NCBI GenBank assembly: GCA_025677835.1
Contig: JAIXMR010000027.1
Span: 62,001 to 126,000 of the forward strand
Direction: 5' to 3'
Length of the DNA: 64,000 nucleotides
Source of the DNA: Sporodiniella umbellata
Lineage: Eukaryota; Mucoromycota; Mucoromycetes; Mucorales; Rhizopodaceae
Shown piece by piece: positions 1 to 11,188 of this stretch. Positions within the stretch are counted from its first letter, which is position 1. Every line of letters starts with the position of its first letter. A program made the position numbers and the translations under genes. The notes beneath the pieces are model-generated. The model was given only the letters and a program-made list of their open reading frames with translations, had not been told where the DNA came from and did no database searches.

Positions 1-61
1 CTTCCTTGTAAAATGATCAAAGAAGCCTTTTATCAAGTTGGGTAACTTTAGAGTGTGTCTC

Positions 62-1084
62 CTATTCATTATTCATCATCTCTCCCACCATCGCCATCAT
101 CTCTTTGTTTTCGTATCCCAACAGTTTCCCTGCTCCAAGAAGAGCACTCAAGCTTTTCATAAATAACTGTCGGCCTGCGTCTTGAGAGTATTTGATGTGA
201 GGAGTACGTGCGCCTGACTCTGGGTATGCGCCTGGGAATTTTTCGTGGCTTCCAGGGGGAATCGAGCTCTTGAGCATCTGTGTCAGTTCAGATAACGCTG
301 CCGTATGCACATCCATCAGATTGGGCACGCTGGGAACAGTGAAGAGCGGGTTATAGGATTGGTCATATTCTTCTTCAATCTCTTGTTGGGTTATCTCTTG
401 ACTCCATTTGGAGTAATACGTGTCTTCCTCAGGCGCCTGGGTGACTTTTTCTTCTTCTTCTTCCTCATCCGAAGACCATTTTCCCCAATACCCATGATCA
501 GTCGATCCATTTTCCTTGATGGCATTCATAGCCCGCATGATCAATCACTTGCTAATCTCTTGTTCTCTTACCTCATTCTCTCCGTTCGAAAACACGCGTT
601 TGGGCCGAGTGACCTTGCTAAGAAAAACACGCTCGGCTTCTTCTAAAGACCTGGACCAGTTCTCAAAGACGTCCAGCCATTCTTCGTCTGACATCTCTTT
701 GATGTTGTGATACTTTACGTCCGACATATCACTACTGCCCTCGCCCAACAATAGAATCACAATATAATGCCATGCTTCTTCTTCCGCAAACTCAATCACG
801 GCATGTAAAGTGGTGGCATCCAGACGTTTGTAGTAGACTGTGTTTTGGTAAACGTCTTCTGTCAGTCCATCGGGATCGCTCGCTAGCCGCTCCAGTACTT
901 TACAAGAACGATCCTTTTGCCACTGATACCAATCCTCACTGCCCAGAAACTGAGCTCGTTGTCGTAACGCTTGGGATGATATTGGCAACAACTCTTGATA
1001 CTGACCCCTCATAATCTTTTCTATCGCTGAAAACGCAACGGATCTCACAATGTTTTCATTCGCAAACTCATCAATCGCTTCCAT
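62..1084 (-). CDS. Acidic hypothetical protein, 2 exons (about 321 aa)
   Basis: I do not recognise this family with confidence. Two open stretches in one frame are separated by an in-frame TGA, but a GTAAGA donor at 571 and an AG at 516-515 define a 57-nt phase-0 intron that removes it (exons 572..1084 and 62..514). The start is taken at the ATG at 1084, because further upstream the frame only crosses poly-A DNA. Visible features are a helical N-terminal half, then an acidic segment holding two similar Y-W/Y-x-K-W-S motifs (GYWGKWS and TYYSKWS), then a conserved-looking C-terminal block with a helical end (MKSLSALLGAG). The arrangement resembles uncharacterised fungal proteins with YWxxYD-type motifs; that is a weak inference. 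ERG2 lies upstream on the same strand. Confidence 0.6.
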
Positions 1085-1322
1085 AATCCAATACAATCTT
1101 TTTAAAAAAAGCAAAAAAAAAAAAAAAGCAAAAAAAAATAGCAAAAAAAAAAAAAAAAAACAGCTCATCCTATACCCTTTTCATGTGTCAATCCATCTTC
1201 GGAGATTAAGAAGCTTAAAAAACTGACAAATCATCTGTCAAAAAAAAGAAGGTGTCTCTATGTGTTTATTATACTGAATTAAAAAAATGTGAGGGGATGT
1301 GTGTTTGTATAGGTTGAGAGCT

Positions 1323-2000
1323 TTAGATCTTTCCCATCAGTAATTCTCGACCCATGGCTTTGGCAGAAATAACAACGGTTTCGTAAAGAGAGTAGAAATC
1401 AAGGGTGGAAAAGAAAGTGTCAGCAAATCCGAAAGGAAGCATGGCAGGAATCCATCCACGAGCGTATTCCAAAGCCCAGGCGCGTTCATGAATCTTGTAT
1501 TGTTGAATCTCACCTCTGGCCAATAAATGCATCTCTCCAGGCTTGTATAGAATACGATCCAAAGAACCAGCCGTATGAGCCCATTGTTCTCCTTCGAGAA
1601 TGATAAAGTAGTCATCAGCCAAGAAACGGCCCGTGTGACCTTCCGTACCCAAAGGTGTGCCGAAAAAGATGATATATTCAGTAATGGAGGCATGCATCAC
1701 CCACATGGAACCCATGGCACCGCCAGCATTGTTGAAAACCCAACGTTCTTCGAGATTGATATGACCAGGATAACGCTTTTCGAGATCAGTGGCAATACTG
1801 ACCATCATGCCATGTGTGTCATTCTTGCCTTCAAATTGCTTGATGTTGGCTTGAGCTACTTCTTGAAGCACATGTTGATCAAAGATGTACCAGCGATGTT
1901 TGATTTGGTCCAGACCAAGGAAAATAGCAAATAGCAACACACCGAAAGCTATGCACTTTGACCAACAAGAAGACTTTTTTTGTTCCTGAGCTTTCACCAT
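1323..2000 (-). CDS. ERG2: C-8 sterol isomerase ERG2 (sigma-1 receptor family)
   Basis: A 225-aa single-exon protein of the ERG2/sigma-1 receptor family, which shifts the sterol double bond from C8 to C7 in ergosterol synthesis at the ER. An N-terminal signal-anchor helix (about residues 15-32) is followed by the typical core: HINLEERWVFNNAGGAMGSM, then ASITEYIIFFGTPLGTEGH and a DDYFIILEGEQWA-like stretch. The acidic residues expected in the sterol pocket are present (DDYF, LEGE). The C-terminal hydrophobic segment (PFGFADTFFSTLDFYSLYETV) matches the membrane-adjacent helices of the family. Length fits the usual 210-230 aa. The start ATG is at 2000 and the stop TAA at 1325-1323. Confidence 0.95.
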   Translation of the reverse strand: MVKAQEQKKSSCWSKCIAFGVLLFAIFLGLDQIKHRWYIFDQHVLQEVAQANIKQFEGKNDTHGMMVSIATDLEKRYPGHINLEERWVFNNAGGAMGSMWVMHASITEYIIFFGTPLGTEGHTGRFLADDYFIILEGEQWAHTAGSLDRILYKPGEMHLLARGEIQQYKIHERAWALEYARGWIPAMLPFGFADTFFSTLDFYSLYETVVISAKAMGRELLMGKI

Positions 2001-2071
2001 GACAATGTATAAAAGAGAAGAAAGGAGTACAAAATTTTATTTTTTTTTTATTGATTTTTTTTTTTTTTTTA

Positions 2072-3268
2072 TTAAGCTTCGGAATTTAGAATGGTGTTCT
2101 GTTTCTTGGTCCGTGATTTCTTTTTGCCCTGCTTTTTCTTTTTCTTGAGGGCCTTTTTCTGTTTTCGTTCCTCGGCAGAAGCTTTTTCTCGCTCTATAGC
2201 GCCCGCATGCACTTGCTGGGCCCATTCGGTAGCCTCCTCTATCGATAGGGCTGGTGTAGGCTCTACGCGATGGTACCTAGACGTACCGGTCCAACGCGCC
2301 GACTCTTTTTCATACGTCGATTGCTTCACAAGAGCCCAAGCCTCATCGGCTTTGTCCTCCTGCCCTTGTCTATAGCGGAACGGCTCGGATTTTCCCATCA
2401 TCCCAAAGTACACCGTCAGTTCACTTGCATTGGGCGTCTGCCCACTGTCTTTCATAAACCGTTCGAGTTCGTGCGGATAGAGCGGAAAGTGAATACATTG
2501 AATCTTCCAACGCGAAGCTTCACATTCAGATCGATGCCAGGCTGTGTTGCCATAAATCAAGTGTGAGTGTGTCCAGGTGCGAAAGAGGGTGGCGCCTAGC
2601 ACACTGAAATAGATCAGAGAACGACCCGCCTTGGGAAATCGATCTACCGCATTCTCAGCACAGGCGGCCGCTAGCATCACCCCACAATAGATCCCAGGCA
2701 GTATATCCGATAAGCTGACCAAATGGCTGGGTAAAAATCCAAGACCTTGTATCGAAATCAAAGTAGAACTAAAAAAGAAGCGAACGCTTTCCTTCAAAAG
2801 TAGATTGCTAGCTATTTTTCGTACAAAGAGGTCAGTCACATCCTATCCTAATCTATATTACCAGTCACATTCAACCAGGATTCAGATCCTATCTTGATCT
2901 GTCGTTTATCTAAAAACGCCTTCAGGCCTAGAAACAATAACGAACCGGACACAGACATCAGAATAAAATGCTGTACACTAGAGTTCAAGATCAGATGGAC
3001 TGACCGTCCAGAGAACTCATACCATAGCTTGAGATTTGTTTTTTTAAAAAACCAACTGAAAGCTGTCTCGGTCACAATATGCTTAGGGTGCGTTGTGCCA
3101 TCAACGACCGGATTAGGGGATCCCAAACGATCATAAACAAGTGAGGGATATTTCAACATGAGCTTGTGCGTCTCCATCAGCTTTTGATAAAATTTCATTT
3201 TTTTAAATGAATGGTATTCAGAGTCATCAACTAGTCAATCATAAATATAAATATTCCTTTTGCTCTCT

Positions 3269-3300
<32 letters not shown>

Positions 3301-4712
3301 GGTTTACGTTTCTCGTGATAAGCAGATTCAACAGACCAAGAGGATACATGAATACCTGCACTGACCATACAAGTAACTTCTTGATGCTGATGCTCTGTTG
3401 TAAAATAGGTATCGTGGCTAATTAACGCACAGCCACGAATATGAAGTAGTCTAAACGACTGGTCCAAGGTTCTCCACGTTACGTTTTTATCTTTCACATG
3501 CTTATTGTTGTCATCCAGTAACACCAGAGACCAGTAATCTTGAACATCGCGTGTCAGTTTATCTCCATAGGCCCTACAATCATAGCTATTTATTACTGAC
3601 TGGATCTTTAGACATCTATCTTTATACACTTTACGTCACTTCATGATGTTCGCCACCTGTACTCAACTGAGGTCGCGTATCATGGGAATGTAACTTTCTT
3701 GAGGACCCAAAATGCTCTAATCGAACATGGTCTCCGTGCTTTACATATTCTAAAGGCTGTGATGAATTGTAAAGCTCTTTGACTTTGTGTACTGTCCAGA
3801 CGTTGTTAAGGTCCACATAGGGATATAATGTCACCTCTTGCTCTAAATAGAACTTTGGTTAGCCCAAAAGTAATCGGAAATCAATAAAACTTCCACCCCA
3901 TCCTTACGTGTACTTCCTCCACTCAAACGTTTATGATGAGAATGAAGATATCCCCCAGGAGATTCGTTATGCTTAATGACTATTTGAGAACCATAAGCAA
4001 TACCTTTTAAAAAAAAAAAAGAAAGTTGCATTAATTTCCTCGTCTTTTGTATACTTTCTATAAAAACAAAACGATAAAAAAAAAAAAAAAAAGAGGGGGG
4101 TTATGTATATAGATTGGCTTACCAACTTGACTAGGTTCAAACGTATTTCCTTTTAATGAATACCGAAGACGAGAGCTTACCAGTAAATCGTGATCGCCAG
4201 CGCCCGCTGCAATATTGAAGTGAACTTTGAATACAAGCATATAAATCCATAATGGAAATACACCAACAGTAAACAAATAAACATACACTTTTTTTATACA
4301 CGTATAGAATGTGTTTCGGTTATCTGTAAGATTGTTCCAGGTCTCAAAGGCAATAGAGCACCAGATGACTGGTAAAAGTACAACACCTGTCCATTTAGCA
4401 CTACAACACTATTATTATCAAAAAAAAAAAAAAATCCCCCCCCCTGTGTCTCCTTTTACCTGATAGACAATCCAATACACATCCCGGTTATCAGTTGCCA
4501 CATTAGCATAGTTGGTTTCCTTTTTATTTTTTTTTATTTTTTTGGAAATAATAAGCCTGAGTACTCTTTGGTTTGACTCTTATCTTTACTCACCTTTCAA
4601 ATCTATATTTACAAGCCATACTCCAAGACCAGATCGTCAGAGCACTAAAGAACAAAACATGCGATTCTGGCGAAGCAAATCGAGACTGTGTAATAGCTCC
4701 ATTTTCTAGAAA

Positions 4713-4746
<34 letters not shown>

Positions 4747-5326
4747 AACAAGTAAGCACAAATAAATACAAACATACCAAAAACTACCAGTAGTGCAGCT
4801 AACAAAGCAGTAGATTGTGAATGTTTAAAATTACAGAGGGTCAAGTAACATAACGGTGCGACCAAAGCTCCCAAGAGTGCCGAGACTCTACGCATTGCAA
4901 GCAACGGAAAGTTTGAAAAATGCCTATAATGTATTTAGAATATGATCAACAGTTAAAGGTGTATCGTTGCAAGCAAATGATTTACTGTCCAGCATAAACA
5001 AGGTCTTGGTTACCATAATAGCCTAGAAAGTACGCCAGGCCGGTATTTGCCAAGCTACTTAGAGGAGGATATTTTCCAATAAAGTATTTTCCAGCCATAT
5101 ACCAGTTGACTTGTTTCCCCATTTCTAGTTCTATTTCACTCACATAGCCAGGATGACCCAAATACATCATCCGGAGCAACAAACTTAGCGCTGTTATAAA
5201 CACCATTTGAGTTTTATTTGGCTCGCTGTGAGTAGTGTATTTAATGTGATGCTTTTCATTCTGTAACTCGGTTTCAAAAGAATTGAGAATTTCTTTTCTC
5301 TTCTTAAATTTTCTTGAAATCTCCAT
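2072..5326 (-). CDS. Divergent protein O-mannosyltransferase (PMT family, GT39), 10 exons
   Basis: Spliced exons on the minus strand: 5326..4986, 4923..4778, 4705..4594, 4519..4460, 4400..4123, 4003..3908, 3842..3635, 3573..3308, 3230..2862, 2811..2072. They total 2616 nt (871 aa). PMT hallmarks: an N-terminal membrane domain with FSNFPLLAMRRVSALLGA and ENGAITQSRF; a luminal MIR region (YGSQIVIKHNESPGGYLHSH; QQEVTLYPYVDLNNVW; HDTRP); and a C-terminal multi-TM part ending in a YGN..W..SEC....W pattern. Such enzymes move mannose from dolichol-P-mannose to Ser/Thr in the ER. Unusually, the loop-1 FDE and DVHPPL motifs read VSEIE (about residues 62-66) and GKYPPL, and a Lys-rich tail of about 140 residues follows the last TM. 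It may therefore be poorly active or regulatory. It sits head-to-head with VPS74. Confidence 0.85.
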
Positions 5327-5668
5327 AACGAAAAACCAAAACGAAAAAAAAACAAAAAAAAAAAAAAAAAAGGGGAGGAAGAGAGTTAGTTAAAATACAT
5401 GGACTCTAAAGATATATAGACTCATACAAAAACACATATTATGTAAATGGCTTATAAGAATGCTATTGTTATTTTTACATAACTCAATAATTACTATTTA
5501 AAGTTTAATTCATGCATTTCAAAGAGTAGTGAAAAAGCAATAAAAAGACAGAAAATAACTCCGTTTTGTGACGTAGAAAAAAAAAGAGTGCCTTTCTTTC
5601 AATCCTCCTGCCTTTTATTTGCTACTCGATCGATAGATATCTATTTATTTATCACTCTCTTTCTCCTA
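5327..5668. promoter_or_regulatory. Divergent intergenic promoter between PMT-like gene and VPS74
   Basis: A 342-bp interval between two start codons on opposite strands (5326 minus, 5669 plus). It is AT-rich, with poly-A runs near the PMT-like start and a purine-rich stretch. No specific factor site can be assigned by eye. Confidence 0.5.
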
Positions 5669-6811
5669 ATGTCAACAGTGACCAGACGAAGAGTTCCAGG
5701 TCAATCATCTAACTCAGATGATGATAATCCCCCACAAAACTCAACAGCCAGCAACAATGTCAATAACGAAAAAAAGGTTGCGTACGACCCTCGAGATGTC
5801 GACGAAAGAAACTCAACACCTAAATTGACATTGATGGAAGAAGTGCTGTTACTTGGTTTAAAAGACAAACAAGTAATACAAGTGATAACTGTATACAATG
5901 TCTAAACAGACATACGTGTTTAGGGCTACCTCTCTTTCTGGAACGACAGTATTAGCTATGCTCTACGTGGATGCATCATTATTGAACTAGCATTGAGAGG
6001 AAGAATAGCTATGAAAAAGGATCCTATGCGAAGATCTTACCCTCTGGCTGATCGATGTATTGAAGTGGTCAACGACACAATTACAGGCGAAGTTTTATTA
6101 GATGAGGCTTTAAAGATGATGAAGACAAGTGAGCCTATGAGTGTAGGCAACTGGATTGATCTAATGAGTGGTAAGGATCAAGAAAGAGAAAAATAAAAAA
6201 AAAAAAAAAAAAAAAGCATGATTTTTTATGACCCAAATATGGAATTAATAAAACAAGAAATCAAGGCGAAACGTGGAATGTAATGAAGATCGGATATCAG
6301 CTTAAACAAGTGAGAGAACGCTTGGCAAAAGGTTTAGTCGACAAAGGCGTTTTAAGAACAGAAAAGCGCAACTTTCTGTTGTTCGATATGGCCACCCACC
6401 CAGTAGCAGATCCGGCTGTGAAAGAGGAAATCATCAAACGTGTTTGTACCATGTTAATTACCCGTGTATCTCCTGCATCTATTGATGGTCAATCTGATGT
6501 GCCACATACTTATCTCCGGTCTGTCAGTATGATTTGTGCTGCGTATGCTGCAAACGTCCTAGAAAACGCTTTGCTTTATCTTCAGCCAGAGCTTCGAGAA
6601 CAGGCATTTAACAAAGTAGATGAACTCATGAATGATTATTCGTCCTGGCCGTTTTCTAACACGTCCGGTAAAGTGGAAATACCTTCAGGGACAGAGCTCT
6701 CTATAGAAGTAGTGGCAGGCGCATTAAGTGTTCTTGCCAAGATGGACGCTATAGTAAGCTTAAAACTTATACAATAATACGGCAACCTAATTGCTTCTAT
6801 TTTAGTTGTAA
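5669..6811 (+). CDS. VPS74: VPS74/GOLPH3 phosphoinositide-binding Golgi protein
   Basis: Exons 5669..5872, 5924..6170, 6266..6753 and 6806..6811 give 314 aa. GOLPH3-family motifs run in order: [76 protein letters not shown] and [19 protein letters not shown]74/GOLPH3 binds PI4P at the Golgi and the cytosolic tails of glycosyltransferases, keeping them in the Golgi through COPI. The tiny last exon adds only Leu-stop: a GTAAGC donor at 6754 and TTTTAG at 6800-6805 restore the family ending (KMDAIL), whereas reading through gives a non-family tail. The N-terminal 40 residues are Ser/Asn-rich and disordered, as in fungal homologs. Confidence 0.95.
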
Positions 6812-8700
6812 ATACATCTGCCGCTTTATACACACGTATAGTTTCATCTCCTTTTAATATAAAATCAATTCCTTGCTTTTCTTTTACTTTTTTATTTATT
6901 TTTTTTGGGCATGTTTAACTTGACTATAGAATCAGGAAAACTGAGTAAGATAGTCTAGCCACGTTAAATGTTTTAGTAGAAACCAATAGCCATACCGACT
7001 GGCTGTCAGATGTGGATGCCAATAGGACTCACTAGAGGATCTACGTACCTACTTAAGCTTAAATTGTAAGAACTAGTCTCTTCATGTCTGATATCAAAAA
7101 ACTTTGGCAAGTGTCGAACTCAATAGTCATACTACTCTTTATACCACAGTAACTTGGATCGTATTCTTCTTCAGTCATACATGCTGCTTGAATGACAAAT
7201 GACATACCATCTGCTCTTTGTGCTGCGGTGAGGAAAACAAACCTCATCTCAACACATTTGATTTCATTAACATCGATAGGCTGTAGGTAGTAAGTAGCTT
7301 CAATTTACGCTGTTTCATTTTCTGTCAAACAAACAAAAACACTATCCGCCCATATGTAAAAATCAATCAAACTAAACATGCTCAGAGATTCGAGACTTTT
7401 CCAACATAAAACTTTAGAAATGCGCATATATACCATATGTTAAATGTATCTACAGAGGTCCCCAATAGGCCGTAAATGAATCAAAGCTTTTTTTTTTTCC
7501 CCTCAGTTTTATCTACTTTTCAGACAATTTACGCCTTTTGCTGATTTGTCTTGCTTTTTTTTTTTTTTTTTTTCAAAGAAAAATTGCTAAACGCGTCTAT
7601 CTATTCTCTACTTGCTTGATTTTTTCCTTTCAAAATTTTGTTCAGTATTGTACACCTTCTTTCACAACATCTATTACCTCCATAACTTGGTGATCCAAGT
7701 TCTTTCCCCACACTATATATGGCTGAGCTTATGTAAACAATAGATGTACAAATTGACAATATGGACCCAAATGAAAATATGCTTTTAAAAAGCCTTTCCT
7801 CCATGAGTCAAAGTGTATCTATCGTAGCTCAAATTCAGAATAGTCTTTAGTCCAAATAAGGTCGTGTGTAGGCTGAGCTGTTTTGCGAAAATATTTGAAT
7901 ACAGGTGTGCTCAGGAGAAACATAGATCTACTTGTAGCGAGCTATTTGTCGTATTCGCCGGTTATATCGAATGCCGTGTATTTAAATTAATCTTTTACTG
8001 ACAAAAGCAAGCTCGATATGTATATTCTTTGGTTCATTTAACCAAACTCCACACTCAAAACTAACGAATTAGCTCATAAACTTTTCTTGTCTGTTTGTTT
8101 TTATCTATGTCATGAAAGCTACGATTATAACCATACAGTTACAAACTATTGAGCGTTCATAACAGACACATTTTTAACAGATCTTTTTATTCTTAAAAGT
8201 GTACTTGTGTCTGTTCAATCATCTAACTTCGCGTTTTAACAGTCATTTGGCGTTGTGATGCAGAACGACTGGCTTTAAACTGCGCACATTATAAATTTAG
8301 TCAAAACTGCTCTCACAAGTGAAAATAAGTACAAGCGCATGTCTTCTCGAAAAAAAAAAAGTTAAAATAAAGACAGAAAAAGGCTTTTGTCATTTGGGTC
8401 TTAATGAAAGGCGTTTATAATGGGAGAAAAAGAGAGAGAAAGAATCGAATTGGTAAGCCACAGTGAGATCCGTTCAAGTGGCATATCTAGAGTGCGCTGA
8501 ATGAATAGTCAATATTTTTTTTCTTTATAAAACTTCAAAATCTTTAATCTTTTTTTTTTTTTTCTTGTTAATCGAAAGCGACAAAACAAATAGAAAAAAA
8601 AAAGCTTTCATGGTAAATGGTTGAAAGAAATATAGAAAGAGGAAATGTGTTATTAAGAGAGACAAAAAAAAAAAAATAGACCAAATCAAGCACCAGCAAA
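6812..8700. other. Intergenic, no supported gene
   Basis: About 1.9 kb of AT-rich DNA with several poly-T/poly-A runs (7557-7574, 8551-8564, 8665-8677). Two short minus-strand open stretches (7247..7059 and 7804..7601) have some protein-like composition, one with a hydrophobic start, but I could not join them into a gene with good splice sites. The last 150 bp are presumably the SmB promoter and leader. Confidence 0.5.
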
Positions 8701-9527
8701 ATGGCCAATTTGGTCAATTATCGACTTCGAGTGACACTCTCCGATTCACGTGTATTGACAGGACAAATGCTCGCCTTTGACAAACACATGAATCTCGTCC
8801 TAGCGGATTGCGAAGAATTCAGAAAAATAAAGTCCAAAGCAAAAAATAGCGATAGCGCAATAGAACAAGAGATGAAGAGAACCTTGGGTTTGATTATTTT
8901 AAGAGGTGAAACCATCATCAGCATTAGTATCGACGGGCCCCCTCCACCATCTTCTGGTGATTCTAGAAATAGAGGCGCCAGTCTTTTGGCTGGTACTGGT
9001 ATTGGAAGAGTAAGCAAATATAGTTATTTATATAAAAAGACAGAGAAGAAAACATGTATTTAACACGTCAAAAATATATAGCCTATGGGCCGAGGTATGC
9101 CTGCCGCCCCTCCTCCTATGGGAGGTCCTATGGTTGGTCTTTCTGGGCCAGTTCGTGGCGTTGGTGGGCCATCTCCTGGTGTAAGTTAAATACAGAAAGC
9201 AGGAAAGAGCATGCCGTAACATATCCTAAACTTTAGATGATGCAACCTCGCCCTGGCTATCAAGCGCAACCAATGCCTTATGCCCGCCCTCCTGGTGCTC
9301 CCGGTCAATCTATGGTAAGAAGATAGAATAACAAAAATAATAAAACAAGTTTAGAGAAGAAAACTAATGTGGCCTGTGTTTATTAGCCGCCCCCACCACC
9401 TGGATTTCGCCCTCCACCACCTGGATTTAGACCACCTATGCCTGGCGTTCCACCCATGGGTTTCCGTCCTGGACCACCTGGCGCTCCTCCACCAGGCCCT
9501 CCTCCTGGATTCCGTCCTCCCATGTAA
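8701..9527 (+). CDS. SMB1: Small nuclear ribonucleoprotein SmB/B'
   Basis: Exons 8701..9009, 9082..9180, 9237..9314 and 9387..9527 (208 aa). The N-terminal 80 residues hold the Sm fold: Sm1 with VTLSDSRVLTGQMLAFDKHMN and the Sm2 motif LGLIILRGETIISISIDGPP. After a Gly/Arg segment the C-terminal half is a Pro-rich tail with repeated PPPGFRPP and Met/Pro/Gly units, typical of SmB/B' and N. SmB is one of seven Sm proteins forming the ring around the Sm site of U1, U2, U4 and U5 snRNAs. All introns are 56-72 nt, and three of the four exons lie in the low-complexity tail. Confidence 0.95.
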
Positions 9528-11188
9528 AAAACAAACAACCGCAAAGAAAACATACACAGAAATGAAAATAAAAAAAAGAAAAAATATATATCGTTTATAC
9601 ATATGCAAACAACAGGCTATTATAACCGCTTTTTGGCCTTCTGTTCATTTAGTGTTTTCAAAAGCTCGATGGTCTGTAACAAACTCACTTGTACTCGATT
9701 TCTATCCAAAAAAAAAAAAAAAAAAAAAAGGACAAAAAGGCACATGCGATACAAGTAGAATCCGACTGCTTTAACTTTGGATGTACTTCTACATCACAAC
9801 CAGTTTTTGCACAAGAACATGTATTTTCGGTAGTAGGCTAGAGTATATTTTTAATTGTGTACATAAAAATGTGTACTCCAAGGATGTTTTTCAAAGCAAG
9901 TAGCGACAACAAGGCTGACGATAATACTCGCCCTTGTGCTGAATGGCTATACATGGATTGTACTTTTTTATACTCTCAGAACTACCCGATCTAAATCAGA
10001 TGCAGTGATAGATACTGTTAAAGCAACATCAAAAAGAGCGAGGGAAGGGCTATGTGTTAAAAAGACTAAAAAAAGTGGTTCAAATGTGAAGGTACGGCCT
10101 ATATTCTATCTATCCTAAAACATGTGTATATTGCTTTTTTGAAGAATAAAAAAAGTTTATTTTAAGTTTAAAATGAATCCTGATTTTAATATGCACGAAT
10201 AAAAATGAGGGAGGTTGTTAAGAACTGTAACTGCTTACGACATGTTGTAAATTAAGAACACATTATACATACACTTGCAAATTCATTGAAAAGAAGGTGA
10301 TGGAACCAAACATCGTATAAACTTTCTATATCCAAACAGATACATAATAAACATCGCTTAAAATTTCTTATTTTGGAATGACACTTTATTTTTCATTTAC
10401 TCTCTCCTAGTACATTATTAGATACATTTAAAAATGAATAAACTAATACGTAACAAAAATATCTCTCACATTCCCCCTCGCTTATTTATATATTTATATA
10501 CATATTGCCTCTCTACACTAGCCCTTATGTATATCAGGGCATTAATCAATTGTCGAAATTTCACATACTATTTGTCTATTATTATTTATTTTTTTGGAAA
10601 TTAAAATCTATATTATAAAGATAATGACATTAACTTGTACTTTTTCAAATGAATACCAAGAAAAAAAAACAAAGTTATATTAAAACGCGCTTTAGTTGAC
10701 ACGTAAACCACAACGCGTAAAGTAAGGCGTGTATACAAGTATATAAAAGAAACATCTTTCTACTACATCCTTTTCTCCTTTCTCATTTCCCCAATCCCTT
10801 CTTTTTTTTTTACGATCGTTCTCCTCTCATCTACTCCTCTTATCCCCCTTCCCCTTTGTTTTTTCTTTATATACGTTTGTATAGAGATACACTTATATTA
10901 GAAACAAAGACAATAAAATAAGTGTGTTTAGACTGACCTTGATAGTTGAACAAAGATTGTTCTTTCAAACAATATTAAATCCCCTAAACGTTTTGAGTAT
11001 ATCATAAAAAAAAAGCTTTTGATAGAGGGTGTGTGTGAGGATAGATGAATGTAGTATGAAAAAAAAAAACTTCCCCTAAGAGATGGTTTACAACACGTAA
11101 AATAGAGTTTGTATTACTTATTTTAATATGTGTGTATGAGTGTATATATACAAAAGAACAAATACAATATAGAATATCTATTTTTTTT
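9528..11188. other. Intergenic 3' region between convergent SmB and sugar transporter genes
   Basis: About 1.7 kb, AT-rich. It holds the 3' flanks of two convergent genes, a poly-A run at 9709-9729 and scattered poly-T runs. A short plus-strand open stretch around 9886-10118 has no recognisable motif or clear splice structure. Nothing else is supported. Confidence 0.5.

Noticed and set aside
62..1168. Two separate small minus-strand genes meeting at 544/545
   Set aside because: They are in the same frame and a 57-nt GT...AG intron removes the stop between them. The upstream extension beyond 1084 only translates a poly-A tract.
2072..3230. A separate membrane-protein gene downstream of a truncated PMT
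   Set aside because: A GTAAAC donor at 3307 and a GACTAG acceptor at 3231 join it in phase to the MIR exons. The joined protein has normal PMT layout and length.
6754..6777. VPS74 ending with a VSLKLIQ tail
   Set aside because: A strong GTAAGC donor and a TTTTAG acceptor give the family ending DAIL instead.
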